Origin: UBA4742 sp963785815
GTDB lineage: Bacteria; Actinomycetota; Acidimicrobiia; Acidimicrobiales; Acidimicrobilacustridaceae
DNA length: 64,000 nucleotides
Direction of reading: 5' to 3'
Assembly (NCBI GenBank): GCA_963785815.1
Contig: CAWAWN010000001.1
Location: 744,001-808,000, forward strand
Of the stretch, positions 25,044-33,221 are shown in pieces. The notes under the pieces are model-generated. The model ran no database searches. It was given only the letters and a program-made list of their open reading frames with translations, and was not told the origin of the DNA. The translations under genes were made by a program, and so were the position numbers. The number at the start of each line of letters is the position of its first letter. The first letter of the stretch is position 1.

Positions 25044-26080
25044 CCGCGGCCGCATCCGACCACGTCCGCACCCTGCCCAAGGTCGAGCTGCACTGCCACG
25101 TCGAGGGATCGGCCCGGGCGTCGACCATCGGCGAGCTCGCCCGGCGCAACGGGGTGGCGCTGCCGGTGAGCGATCCGGCCGAGCTCTTCCAGTTCACCGG
25201 CCTGAACCAGTTCCTGGCCGTGTACGAGGTGGTGTGCGCCAGCCTGGTCACCGCCGACGACTTCCACCGCATCGCCTACGAGGCGCTCGAGGACGGTGCC
25301 GGTGCCGGTGTTCGCTACCGCGAGATGTTCTTCTCGCCGGGCTTCGTCCTCAAGCTGGGCGTGCCCATCGAGACGGTGTGGGCTGGTCTGGCCGCCGGCG
25401 TGGCGGACGCCGAGGTCGACCACGACATCCGCTGTCGCATGATCCTCGACATCGACAAGCCGTCGGGGACGGCGCACGCGGCCGAGATGGTGGTCTTCGC
25501 CGCCGCCCAGGACCGCGACCAGCTGGTGGGGGTGGGAGGCGACTCGGTCGAGCGGGGCATCGACCACCGGTCGTTCGCGCCCGCCTTCGCCGAGGCGGCC
25601 CGACTCGGCCTGCGCCGCACGATGCACGCCGGCGAGGACGGGCCGGTCGAGAACATCGCGGTGTGCGTACACGACCTGGGCTGCGAGCGCATCGACCACG
25701 GCTTCCGGCTGCTCGACGACGACGAGCTGACCGCGGAGGTGGCGGCGCGGCGCATCCCGGTCACCGCCTGCCCGCTGTCGAACGTGGTGATCGCCAACGT
25801 GATCGGCGACGTGGCCGAGCACCCGATCGCCCGACAGCGCCAGCGAGGCGTGCTGGTGACGGTGAACTCCGACGATCCCGGGATGATGGCGACCTCGATC
25901 GCCGACGACTACGCGGCGGTGGCCACGGCGTTCGACTGGGACCTCGAGGCCATGGAGCAGCTCAGCCTGGACGGGATCGAGGCATCGTGGGCGCCCGACG
26001 ACGAGAAGGCGGCGCTGCGCACCCGGTTCCTGGGCGAGTTCGACGCGCTGCGCGCCGAGCGCGGCCTGCCGAGTCGCTGA
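25040..26080 (+). CDS. add: Adenosine deaminase
   Basis: Zinc hydrolase converting adenosine or deoxyadenosine to inosine. The 346 residues show the metal motif HCH (His18, His20) in ELHCHVEGS, His196 and catalytic Glu199 in MHAGED, His220 in IDHG, and Asp278-Asp279 in NSDDPGM, so all zinc and catalytic residues are present. The GTG start at 25040 lies inside the smpB stop (GTGA), so translation is coupled. Some family members are adenine or aminofutalosine deaminases; the conserved HAGED and length fit a true adenosine deaminase best. Confidence 0.9.
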   Translation: MTAAASDHVRTLPKVELHCHVEGSARASTIGELARRNGVALPVSDPAELFQFTGLNQFLAVYEVVCASLVTADDFHRIAYEALEDGAGAGVRYREMFFSPGFVLKLGVPIETVWAGLAAGVADAEVDHDIRCRMILDIDKPSGTAHAAEMVVFAAAQDRDQLVGVGGDSVERGIDHRSFAPAFAEAARLGLRRTMHAGEDGPVENIAVCVHDLGCERIDHGFRLLDDDELTAEVAARRIPVTACPLSNVVIANVIGDVAEHPIARQRQRGVLVTVNSDDPGMMATSIADDYAAVATAFDWDLEAMEQLSLDGIEASWAPDDEKAALRTRFLGEFDALRAERGLPSR

Positions 26081-26154
26081 CGAACGAGGAGGCCCCCGCT
26101 CGAGGCCACGGTAAGCTGGCATTCCCCTTCGGGGGCTACAACTGAATCCAACCA

Positions 26155-26534
26155 GGGGCTGATCGGTTTCGACGTTGGGACCGGGAGCCGCATCGTGCGA
26201 CCGGAGTTGCTCAGACTCCTAAACGGGGCACCCAAAGAACCGCCGATGGCGAGTTCGCTCTCGCCGCCTGATTCACTCAGACGGTATGAGAGTCATCGCG
26301 ACCAGCAATGGCACGCGGGGCCTGTCCGCTGCAGCCCGGCAACAGAAGCAGTGGAGGACGGCAGGGAGAGACCGCTGACGGCGTGAAAGACCGCTGACAC
26401 CTGGGAAAGACCAGGCGGTGAGCGCGAGCTCCCCCGACCCGGCGGTACGGCAGCCGTGAGGCCGTGATCCGGGAACGGTCGTATCACGGGTGGTGACCAC
26501 TCGACGGACGAGGGTTCGATTCCCTCCAGCTCCA
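26155..26534 (+). ncRNA. ssrA: Transfer-messenger RNA (tmRNA)
   Basis: The 5' end GGGGCTGATCGGTTTCGACG is the standard tmRNA start, and GGGGCTG pairs with CAGCTCC at 26527-26533. The 3' end has the T arm GAGGGTTCGATTCCCTC and discriminator A26534; CCA is not encoded (CGA follows). The peptide-tag frame ends GAG TTC GCT CTC GCC GCC TGA at 26269-26271, encoding the proteolysis signal EFALAA. If GGC at 26227 is the resume codon, the tag is GTQRTADGEFALAA; the exact resume codon is inferred. At 380 nt it is a normal one-piece tmRNA. Confidence 0.93.
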
Positions 26535-26539
26535 CGATT

Positions 26540-26559
26540 GCGATGCCGCGAGACATCGC
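26540..26559 (+). terminator. Hairpin after tmRNA
   Basis: GCGATG, an 8-nt loop and CATCGC, then GTCTTCCC, begin 6 nt past the mature tmRNA end. A short stem, so moderate support. Confidence 0.4.
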
Positions 26560-26635
26560 GTCTTCCCATCCCGCCCTGGTCCGAGTCCAGCGCGGGACCC
26601 GCGGCCCGCGACCGCTCAGACGGTAGCGTCCGACC

Positions 26636-27391
26636 ATGGGAGCGCTGACCGACCAGACCGCCATCGTGACCGGCGCCGGCTCCGGCATCGGCCGGGTGGC
26701 GACCGAGCTGTTCGTGGCCGAGGGCGCCACCGTGATCGCGGTGGAGCGCGACGAGGCCCTGGCCCGATCGGTGGCTGACGCCCTGGGCTGTCGGGCGGTG
26801 GTGGGCAGCGTCGACGACCCCGACCTGTGGACCCGGGTGATCGCGGCCGCCGAAGCGGCGGGCGGGCTGGACGTCGCCTACCTCAACGCCGGTCGCTACG
26901 GCTGGACCGGCCCCATCGACGAGCTGCCCCTCGACCTGTACCGCCACACCCTGGGCGCCAACATCGACGGCGTGGTGCTGGGCACCCGAGCCGTGGTCCC
27001 GGCCATGCGGGCGAGGGGCGGGGGCGCCATCGTGGCGACGGCCTCCCTCGCCGGGTTGGTGGCCTTCGCCCCCAACCCCGTCTACACGCTCACCAAGCAC
27101 ACGGTGGTCGGGTTCGTGCGAGCCACCGCCCCCAACCTGGCCGCCGACCACATCAGCTTCGATGCCGTGTGCCCCAGCGTGGTGGACACCCCGATGACGG
27201 TCGAGGCTCTGGGCGGAGTCGACGCCGACGCCCTCGGATTCCCCATGATCGACCCGGCCACCATCGCCCGCACCGCCCTCGAGCTGGCCACCACCGAAGG
27301 CACCGGTCGCTGCGTGGCCGTGCGGGCCGACGTCGAGCCGTTCGAGTGGCGCTTCCCCAGCTACTCCAACCGCCTGGAGCCGGAGGGCTGA
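26636..27391 (+). CDS. Short-chain dehydrogenase/reductase
   Basis: A classical SDR of 251 residues: cofactor motif GAGSGIG (13-19), NAG (84-86), catalytic Ser137, Tyr150 and Lys154 (YTLTK). Residue 37-38 ERDE after the second strand suggests NAD(H) preference through an acidic residue. The substrate is unknown. TAGCGT ends 6 nt before the ATG (26624-26629), consistent with a leaderless transcript. A small Hcp-like gene follows 11 bp after the stop and may be co-transcribed. Confidence 0.85.
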   Translation: MGALTDQTAIVTGAGSGIGRVATELFVAEGATVIAVERDEALARSVADALGCRAVVGSVDDPDLWTRVIAAAEAAGGLDVAYLNAGRYGWTGPIDELPLDLYRHTLGANIDGVVLGTRAVVPAMRARGGGAIVATASLAGLVAFAPNPVYTLTKHTVVGFVRATAPNLAADHISFDAVCPSVVDTPMTVEALGGVDADALGFPMIDPATIARTALELATTEGTGRCVAVRADVEPFEWRFPSYSNRLEPEG

Positions 27392-27402
27392 CCACCAGCC
27401 CC

Positions 27403-27654
27403 ATGATCGCGGTGCGGGCCTTCCCCGACGCGGTGACCCCCGACGTCGAGGGCTACGACCAGGGGCCCGGCGGGGGCCTGTTCGAGGTGGACGACTACAG
27501 CTTCGACATCGAGCAGGTGCTCAGCATCGGCTCGCAGAGCACCGGGGCGGGGGCGGGAAAGGTCACCTTCAACCCGTTCAGCGTGTCCGGGCGACGCCGC
27601 AGCTTCGCCCCCGGCACCCTGGAGATGCTCTCGGGCACGCCGTTGCAGGGCTGA
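27403..27654 (+). CDS. Small Hcp-like protein (partial T6SS tube-protein domain)
   Basis: An 83-residue frame starting MIAVRAFPDAVTPDVEG. Its middle, IGSQSTGAGAGKVTFNPFSVS, resembles the core beta strands of the Hcp family (PF05638), where GAGAGKVTFxxFxxxR is typical, and FAPGTLEMLSGTPLQ could match the next helix-strand. Full Hcp proteins are about 150-170 residues, so the C-terminal half is missing. No other type VI secretion genes are in the window. It may be a stand-alone short Hcp-fold protein, a decayed copy, or a chance match. The start ATG lies 11 bp after the SDR stop. Confidence 0.5.
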   Translation: MIAVRAFPDAVTPDVEGYDQGPGGGLFEVDDYSFDIEQVLSIGSQSTGAGAGKVTFNPFSVSGRRRSFAPGTLEMLSGTPLQG

Positions 27655-27738
27655 CGAGCAGCACATTTCGGGCTTCAGTCGGCGCCCCGACGTGCCGATG
27701 GTTCCTCCAGACCCGTTCCGTTCGCCCGGTGGGTCTTC

Positions 27739-27779
27739 CCACGATCCCGCTCCCGGTCTCCGGTCGAGCGGGATCGTGG
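27739..27779. terminator. Hairpin between convergent genes, bidirectional terminator candidate
   Basis: A 13-bp perfect stem, CCACGATCCCGCT paired with AGCGGGATCGTGG across a 15-nt loop, sits 85 bp after the Hcp-like stop and 28 bp before the glycosidase stop. Confidence 0.55.
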
Positions 27780-27806
27780 CGCGTTCGGCGGCGCCTCGCG
27801 GTCGAC

Positions 27807-29429
27807 TCAGCCCGTGAAGGCCGGCTCGCCGACCACGGGGACGGCCACCGGCTCGGGCAGCACGCCGGCGGGCGTCGAGGCGGGGACGGTGGAGCTCGTG
27901 GTGGGGGCGACCGTGGTGGACGGGCTGGTGGGGGCGGTGGTGGTGGTGACCGGTGCCGCGCCCGGTACCACGGTGATCGAGACGGTGGAGGCGCCGGGCG
28001 CGGGCACCACGGTCAGGGGACTCACGTTGGGCGCCGAGGTGATGGTCCCGCCGCTGACCACCGCGTGCCACCCCTCAGGGTAGGGCCGGTCGGGCACCTC
28101 GACCACGGTGGCAGCGCCCGGGGCCAGCTGAGCCTCGCCCGGCGCCGTGGTCGACTGGGTGAAGGTCATCGTCCGGGTCGACTCGTCGTAGTCCAGGGTG
28201 GTGGGCGTGCCCGCCACCAGCACCGGGTGGGGACGGATCAGGGCATCGGCCACCGGCGTGCTCAGGTTCGTCCCACCGGGCGGCACGGTGAGGTCGGGCA
28301 CCAGCTCACCATCGTAGGACCACCAGATCCACGGGACCAGGGCGCCGTCGTTCTGATCCACCTGCCGGTCGATGGACGACGGGTCCTGGGTGGCACCGAA
28401 CTCGCTCTCGAGCAGCGCGCCGCCGGTGCCGCTCGACCAGGCCTCGGCGTTGCTCAGCACGTCGGGCTCGCGGCTCACGTCCGCGGTGTAGGAGTGGAAC
28501 GCCATCCCGCTGTCGGCATCGCCGCCGGGCCGTGCGATGTTGGTCTGGGACTGACCGAAGTTGAACAGGACCCAGGGCTCGGCGAAGGTCAGGTGGTGGT
28601 CCCCAGCGGCACGCACGGCGGCGTCCATGCGGGCGTAGTACGGATCCAGCCGGTCGTGGTCCAGCGTCGGGCACCCACCGGCCACCACGATGCAGTCGGT
28701 GTAGGTCGTGCCCGGCCAGGGCTCGTTGATGAGGTCGTACCCGAGCACCCCCCGATTGGCGGCGAAGCGCCCGGCCAGGGCCCCGAAGATGGCCGCCACC
28801 CGATCCTGGAGGGGCACACCCCCCGGCCCGGTGGCGTCGGTCCAGAAGCTGTCGAAGGCGGCCTGGATGGCCGGGTTGGTCAGGTAGTAGGTGGGGAAGG
28901 TGGTGTGGGTGTTCGGAGCCCCGTTGGTGATGGTCATCCATCCCGGGAAGCCGTCATCGCCCAGCGTCGGCCCCCAGCCGTCCTGGTGCAGGTCGACCAG
29001 CACCAGGATGCCGGCGGCGGTGAGCTGGTCGACCGTCGACTGGAACGAGTCCAGGTAGGCGGTGTCGATCACCCCGGGCGTGGGCATCACGTCGGCGGCC
29101 ACCAGGCCCAGACGCACCACGTCGAAGTCGTTCTGGGCCAGCCAGGCCACGTCGTCGGCGCCGAAGCCGCGCTGGGCCGGTGACTGGGTCCCCTTGGCCA
29201 CCAGGTTGACCCCGTGGAGCATGACCACGCGACCCTGGCGGTCGGTCAGCCACCGGCCCTGGTGGTCGATGGGTCCGTCGTGGGCCAGGTCGCTGGCCGC
29301 GACCGCCCGGGGCGCGGGTGTCGCCGAGGCGCGTGGGTGCGAGGCGGCGGTCGAGACCAGGGCCACCGCCCCCAGCAGGGCCAGGACCACCCCCAGGGCG
29401 GCCCGATCCAGCGGTGTGCGCTCGCCCAT
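27807..29429 (-). CDS. Secreted glycoside hydrolase family 5 enzyme (endoglycoceramidase/cellulase-like)
   Basis: A 540-residue exported glycosidase. A hydrophobic signal or anchor segment lies at 10-30. The GH5 barrel runs about 55-380 with MLHGVNLVAKG, VLVDLHQDGWG, acid/base Glu236 in YDLINEPW, His312 in AFHSY and nucleophile Glu343 in ESEFGA. A beta-sandwich domain follows (about 395-485), then a Thr/Pro/Ser-rich tail and a final hydrophobic-poor end, suggesting wall or surface display. The DLHQDGWG and NEPWPG signatures resemble bacterial endoglycoceramidases (EGALC-like), which cleave glycolipids, but plant- or algal-glucan activity is possible. It follows the DinB gene at 6 bp. Confidence 0.85.
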   Translation of the reverse strand: MGERTPLDRAALGVVLALLGAVALVSTAASHPRASATPAPRAVAASDLAHDGPIDHQGRWLTDRQGRVVMLHGVNLVAKGTQSPAQRGFGADDVAWLAQNDFDVVRLGLVAADVMPTPGVIDTAYLDSFQSTVDQLTAAGILVLVDLHQDGWGPTLGDDGFPGWMTITNGAPNTHTTFPTYYLTNPAIQAAFDSFWTDATGPGGVPLQDRVAAIFGALAGRFAANRGVLGYDLINEPWPGTTYTDCIVVAGGCPTLDHDRLDPYYARMDAAVRAAGDHHLTFAEPWVLFNFGQSQTNIARPGGDADSGMAFHSYTADVSREPDVLSNAEAWSSGTGGALLESEFGATQDPSSIDRQVDQNDGALVPWIWWSYDGELVPDLTVPPGGTNLSTPVADALIRPHPVLVAGTPTTLDYDESTRTMTFTQSTTAPGEAQLAPGAATVVEVPDRPYPEGWHAVVSGGTITSAPNVSPLTVVPAPGASTVSITVVPGAAPVTTTTAPTSPSTTVAPTTSSTVPASTPAGVLPEPVAVPVVGEPAFTG

Positions 29430-29435
29430 CGTGGT

Positions 29436-30005
29436 TCAGCTGGTCATGCCGCCCAGGCCCACCAGGCCCCGGGCCAGCTCGATCTCGCCCATGTGGCGCA
29501 GCCCGTGCTGGTAGAACCAGCACTCGGTGGCGTCGAGCACGGTGATGCCCCGATCCGGGGCAGCTACCCGGGCGCTGTAGGTGGATGCCACCTGCGGTGG
29601 GAACGGCCGCTCGACCACCACCCGCCCCAGCTCGGCCGGATCCAGCCCGCCCAACCACGCCTCGGTGCGCTCGAACACCTGGCGCTGGTAGTCCTTGAAG
29701 GCTTCGTAGTCGCCGATGCGCTGGGCCACCATCTCCTCGACGGAGCGGTGCTTGCCGTGGTCGTTGATGGTGAGCTGCACCTTGTCCTGCCAGGACTGGT
29801 CCCAGATCGGGGCCACGCCCGTGATCAGCAGGAAGGAGGCGTCCTCCATGTTCGTGTAGTGGAACAGGGAGAAGGCGATGGGCAGCACGCCCTCGCGCTC
29901 GAAGTGGTTGACGTGGTCGGGACCCATCGTCTCGACCGCCTGGTAGTACAGCGAGTGCATGGCCGCCATGCGACGCTGGAGCGAGTCCAAGATCAGGTCG
30001 GTCAC
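29436..30005 (-). CDS. DinB-like four-helix protein
   Basis: A 189-residue helical protein resembling the DinB/YfiT superfamily: HFEREGVLPIAFSLFHYTNMED near the middle, and HGLRHMGEIELARGL at the C-terminus, where a conserved His normally binds a metal. Members are thiol-dependent transferases or of unknown function. GTG 30005 is preferred over GTG 30032 because the nine codons between them have A or T in most third positions. A TAGCCT box (30051-30056) lies upstream. It shares a strand with the GH5 gene and is probably co-transcribed. Confidence 0.7.
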   Translation of the reverse strand: MTDLILDSLQRRMAAMHSLYYQAVETMGPDHVNHFEREGVLPIAFSLFHYTNMEDASFLLITGVAPIWDQSWQDKVQLTINDHGKHRSVEEMVAQRIGDYEAFKDYQRQVFERTEAWLGGLDPAELGRVVVERPFPPQVASTYSARVAAPDRGITVLDATECWFYQHGLRHMGEIELARGLVGLGGMTS

Positions 30006-30108
30006 GGCTGCATCAGATCGTCCACGCGGCACCCCCCGGAGTCCGACCTCAGGCTAAGTTCTGTCACCTGGGCTGTCAATTGATCGGGCGGGCGGCGGGT
30101 GGTCCCCC

Positions 30109-31266
30109 TCACGACGCGCCGACGCCGGATCCGGCCCGGGCCCCAGCCAGCGCTCGGGCCACGTGCCGTCCCCGCAGCACCCACACCGGGCCGTCGCCGT
30201 GCAGCTGGCGCATGCGCGCCGCCGACAGCGCCCGGGGCGCGAAGACGGCCGACTCGTAGGTCGGCACCCAGCCCGGATGGGCCATGAGTGCCTCCCCCAT
30301 CCACCGGTGCCCGCGAGCCCGCAACCGGTGGGTGGGACCGGGCACGGGGGCGTCGAACAGCTCGATGGCCAGCCACAGGTGGGCATCGAGGGCGGCGCCG
30401 GCGCCCACACCGACGAACTGGCGGCGCACCCGGTCCCAGTCGACCTCGGCGCCACGCTGCCCCACGGCCAGCACGGCCAGCTCGTGCAGGGCGCGCCACG
30501 GCACCCGACCCAGCAGGTGGGCCTCGTCGTGCAGCTGGGCGTGGGCGATCGAGTGGATCACGGCGTCGGTGGTCGACAGGATCGGCCCCGCGGCCAGCAC
30601 TGCATCGGCCGGCAGCACCCCGACCCAGCGCGACACCACCAGCGCGGTGTGCAACTCGACCGAGCCGGCCCGACCGGGCCGGTGGCGCGCCGGGAGCTCG
30701 TGGTCGCCGTAGTCGTCGTGCCCCGAGGCCATCCCCACGTATCCCAGCCCGGACAGCACCGCCTCCGCCGCCGTGGACTGCGTGGGGTCCACCAGGACGT
30801 CGAGGTCGCGCATGACCCGGCTGGCCGGATCCGCCCACCACCCGGCGCGCAGGGCGTGCAGCCCCTTGAGCGGGACGGCCAAGATCCCCGCCGCCTCCAG
30901 GGCCTCGAGCACGACCGCGCCCTGGTCGAGCAGATCGGCGACGCGGCCCTGGTTGGCGTGGTGCGCCTGCTGGGCCAGCAGCGCGGGCTGGGTCGAGCCC
31001 GGGCTGAAGCGAGCCCGCACCGCCTCGAGGGCTTCCGCGGGCAGCACCGGCCAGGTGCCGCGGGCCTGCTCGGCCCACCACAGCGCCGGCAACAGGTCAT
31101 GCGCGGCGGCCAGGCGCAGCGCGCCCGGCCCCGAGGGCCCGGCCCAGGCCTGGCGGTCCCACGCCGGCCCGGACGCGTGGCCGCCGCCCGGCCCCGAGGG
31201 GCGCAAGGCGGCGGCGAGGAGCCGGCGTTCGCCGGCCCGGATGGCCTGGGGCGGCGACGCGCTCAC
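30109..31266 (-). CDS. Nucleotidyltransferase family protein (NTP_transf_5, PF14907-like)
   Basis: A 385-residue protein with the degenerate nucleotidyltransferase core of this family: LKGLHAL (133-139), the metal-binding acids in MRDLDVLVD (Asp154, Asp156) and a third acid in VELH (Glu204, His206). The C-terminal half is helical and rich in Arg. Proteins of this family often sit beside PqqD-like and HPr-kinase-like genes in peptide-modification and exopolysaccharide loci, which is exactly the case here. The reaction is unknown; nucleotide transfer to a peptide, protein or sugar is the general expectation. GTG start. It is the last gene of the minus-strand half of the cluster, 40 bp after the Thr-rich peptide gene. 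Confidence 0.75.
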   Translation of the reverse strand: MSASPPQAIRAGERRLLAAALRPSGPGGGHASGPAWDRQAWAGPSGPGALRLAAAHDLLPALWWAEQARGTWPVLPAEALEAVRARFSPGSTQPALLAQQAHHANQGRVADLLDQGAVVLEALEAAGILAVPLKGLHALRAGWWADPASRVMRDLDVLVDPTQSTAAEAVLSGLGYVGMASGHDDYGDHELPARHRPGRAGSVELHTALVVSRWVGVLPADAVLAAGPILSTTDAVIHSIAHAQLHDEAHLLGRVPWRALHELAVLAVGQRGAEVDWDRVRRQFVGVGAGAALDAHLWLAIELFDAPVPGPTHRLRARGHRWMGEALMAHPGWVPTYESAVFAPRALSAARMRQLHGDGPVWVLRGRHVARALAGARAGSGVGAS

Positions 31267-31306
31267 CGCCCCGATCGACGGCGAGCAGTGCGCTCGCCGC
31301 CTGCTC

Positions 31307-31600
31307 TCACCGCGGGACTTCGAGGGTGGTGGTGGTCGTGGTGGTCGTGGTCGTCGGCGGCACCGTGGTGGTCGTGGTGGTCGTCGGCGCCGCCGTGGTG
31401 GTCGTGGCCGCCGTGGTCGTCGGGCTGGCCGCGGTGGTCGTGGTCGTGCCCGAGGCGTTGGCCGTCTGGGCGAACGCGGCCTCGATGCCGGCCGTCGAGA
31501 ACGTGGCTACCGCGGGCACGGCGAAGCCGGCCACCGCCATCTTCTTCAGGAACGCCCGGCGGTCGCCACCCAGGGGATCGGTCTCCGACAGCTCGCTCAT
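31307..31600 (-). CDS. Tat-exported Thr-rich small peptide
   Basis: A 97-residue protein. The N-terminus has a twin-arginine signal (DRRAFLKK at 13-20) and hydrophobic core, with a probable cleavage site after AFA (residue 44). The mature part of about 53 residues contains some 30 threonines in runs of up to ten, broken by Ala/Pro, and ends LEVPR. Such a mucin-like tail is a natural target for O-glycosylation or other side-chain modification. Placement between the HPr-kinase-like and nucleotidyltransferase genes makes it a candidate substrate of the cluster. A good Shine-Dalgarno (AGAGG) precedes the ATG. No similarity beyond composition is recognisable. Confidence 0.7.
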   Translation of the reverse strand: MSELSETDPLGGDRRAFLKKMAVAGFAVPAVATFSTAGIEAAFAQTANASGTTTTTAASPTTTAATTTTAAPTTTTTTTVPPTTTTTTTTTTLEVPR

Positions 31601-31718
31601 GGCGCACTACCTCTTTCGATGGCTCGGGTTCGGGATCGTGGGCGCCGGTTGCCGTCAGCCCACACCGTGGGCCTGCAGCACCCGATGAGGTGCCCCCAGC
31701 GACATTCGGGCATCGATC

Positions 31719-32567
31719 TTAGCGGTGGCCCAGAGCCTGGAGGGCGATGCTGGCATCGGCCAAGCTCCCCAGCTCCAGCCGCCAGCAGGGCGCCGAGCGC
31801 AACAGGGTGGCCACCTGGGCCAGCAACTCCCCCGTCGCCTCCTGGTGCGGGAACGACTGGTCGACCAGCTCCGGCATGGCCTCCACCGCGCTGGCCGGCT
31901 CCAGCCGCGACGGGCCGACGACCCGTGACACCAGCACCACGTGGTCGACCGGGTGCCCGTCCACCACCCACCTGAACCCCGCCCCGCCCGGGTCGAATGC
32001 CCGCACCGATCCGTCGGCCAGGCTGGGGAGGTCGGCGGTGAACGGCGCCAGGTCGGGCACCACCGCCTCGAGCCCCGGCTTGAGGTGGAACCGGCGGGCC
32101 ACCGGCAGGGCCACGCCGTCGCGCACCAGGGTGCTCTCGTCGGCCGGGGCGGCCTGCCCGTCGAGCAGCAGCCGGCAGGCCAACGTGGTCTTGCCCGTGC
32201 CCGAAGGGGCCACCAGCAACAGCCGGACCGGTGCGCCCGCACCGACGGCGTCCGAGGTGGCGCGCCGCGCCACCAGGTCGACCACGGCGCCGTGCAGGCG
32301 CACCCACCCCCGCACCGACGCCAGCTCGAAGGCCCGCTGGTGCACCCGCCGGTACAGCACCTCGAGCACCGCCTCGGGGTCGGCCACCGTCTCGAGGTGG
32401 TCGCCCTCCTCCTCGATGCGCAGGCGGCCACCGACCGCGTCGACCCGGTAGTGCATGCGGGCCAGGGCGGGCTCGGGGTGGTCGGCCGAGGTGACCAGGT
32501 AGCGCAGCTGGTCGGCCACGTCGCCACCGGCGTCGGCCAGATCCAGGTCGACCTCGTGCCAGAGCAA
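31719..32567 (-). CDS. HPr-kinase-related P-loop protein (HprK_rel_A type)
   Basis: About 282 residues. A central Walker A loop VAPSGTGKTTLA (119-130) follows the motif RLHGAVV (90-96), and a DEST motif (143-146) comes shortly after, the layout of HPr kinase-related proteins that occur next to PqqD-like genes (the HPr-rel-A arrangement defined in TIGRFAMs). True HPr kinases phosphorylate a Ser of HPr; lasso-peptide kinases are relatives that phosphorylate a peptide C-terminus. Start codon choice is uncertain: no ATG or GTG lies near the beginning of the homologous part, and TTG 32567, 12 bp after the PqqD stop, is used here. Confidence 0.72.
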   Translation of the reverse strand: MLWHEVDLDLADAGGDVADQLRYLVTSADHPEPALARMHYRVDAVGGRLRIEEEGDHLETVADPEAVLEVLYRRVHQRAFELASVRGWVRLHGAVVDLVARRATSDAVGAGAPVRLLLVAPSGTGKTTLACRLLLDGQAAPADESTLVRDGVALPVARRFHLKPGLEAVVPDLAPFTADLPSLADGSVRAFDPGGAGFRWVVDGHPVDHVVLVSRVVGPSRLEPASAVEAMPELVDQSFPHQEATGELLAQVATLLRSAPCWRLELGSLADASIALQALGHR

Positions 32568-32578
32568 CCGGAACCGAG

Positions 32579-32848
32579 CTATCGCACGACCCCCTTGGCC
32601 ACCAGCTCGACCAGGCAGGCCTCCACCTCGGCAGTCGGGGCCTCGGCCAACGAGAAGAGCTCGCCCAAGGCGACGGCGATCTCCCGGCGTGAGCGGTCGC
32701 CGTCGCACAGCTCGAAGACCACCGCCGCCGTGTTGTTCAGGTAGTGCACCTGCTCGGGGTCGGGCTGGTACACCACCAAACCGTCGGCCACCTCGTTCAC
32801 CTCGAGGCCCTCGGCGCGCACCGGGTGGGTCGGCGGAGAGCTGGCCAT
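32579..32848 (-). CDS. PqqD-family peptide chaperone-like protein
   Basis: An 89-residue winged-helix protein of the PqqD/RRE type. The family pattern is clear: a strand-rich start (EVNEVADGLVVYQPD), then VHYLNNTAAVVFELCDGDRSRREIAVAL and a C-terminal helix. PqqD-like domains bind leader peptides and present them to modifying enzymes in RiPP biosynthesis. A TATCAT box ends 9 nt before the ATG (32858-32863). It is the first gene of the leftward cluster, followed by the HPr-kinase-like gene at 12 bp. Confidence 0.82.
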   Translation of the reverse strand: MASSPPTHPVRAEGLEVNEVADGLVVYQPDPEQVHYLNNTAAVVFELCDGDRSRREIAVALGELFSLAEAPTAEVEACLVELVAKGVVR

Positions 32849-32869
32849 GGGGCTGGCATGATAGGGGAC

Positions 32870-33205
32870 ATGGGCCACCACGGGACGCGGACGGCGCAGC
32901 TGGGGCCCGAGCGCACCGACGAGCCGTTCGCCTTCACCACCTATGTAGCCCTGGCCAGCGCCCGTGACCACCTCGGCCCGGTCACGGTGCAGGCCCGCCA
33001 CCTGCCCTACGGCCTGTGGTGGGACCGCCTGCGCCCCACCGTCGAGCTCGTCCGACCCTCCGACGACGGTGGCGACGATCCGGTCGGTCCCGCGCTGCTG
33101 CCCCTGCACGGCCTGTGGGACGACCGGGGTGAGTTCGTGGCCTGCGACGACGAGCGCTACGGCCCGGCGGCCGCCGCGTACCGCACCGGCGACGGCCTCT
33201 TCTAG
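32870..33205 (+). CDS. Hypothetical protein of the PqqD/glycosyltransferase cluster
   Basis: I do not recognise this 111-residue protein. It has no signal peptide or membrane segment, is rich in Pro, Arg and Asp, and contains two Trp-containing motifs (LPYGLWWDRLRP and LHGLWDDRGEF). It begins only 21 bp from the divergent pqqD-like gene and ends 16 bp before the GT2-GT25 gene, so it is probably co-transcribed with the latter. The coding bias is normal, supporting a real gene. Confidence 0.65.
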   Translation: MGHHGTRTAQLGPERTDEPFAFTTYVALASARDHLGPVTVQARHLPYGLWWDRLRPTVELVRPSDDGGDDPVGPALLPLHGLWDDRGEFVACDDERYGPAAAAYRTGDGLF

Positions 33206-33221
33206 GCAGGCCCGGAGCGCC

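Noticed and set aside
26155..26534. Peptide tag frame of tmRNA as a separate gene
   Set aside because: It lies inside the tmRNA and is its tag-coding segment.
27403..27654. Type VI secretion locus
   Set aside because: Only one short Hcp-like frame; no sheath, baseplate or ClpV genes nearby.
31307..31455. GGTGGTCGT tandem repeats as a DNA repeat array or CRISPR-like element
   Set aside because: They encode the Thr runs of the small Tat peptide; there are no spacers and no regular unit.
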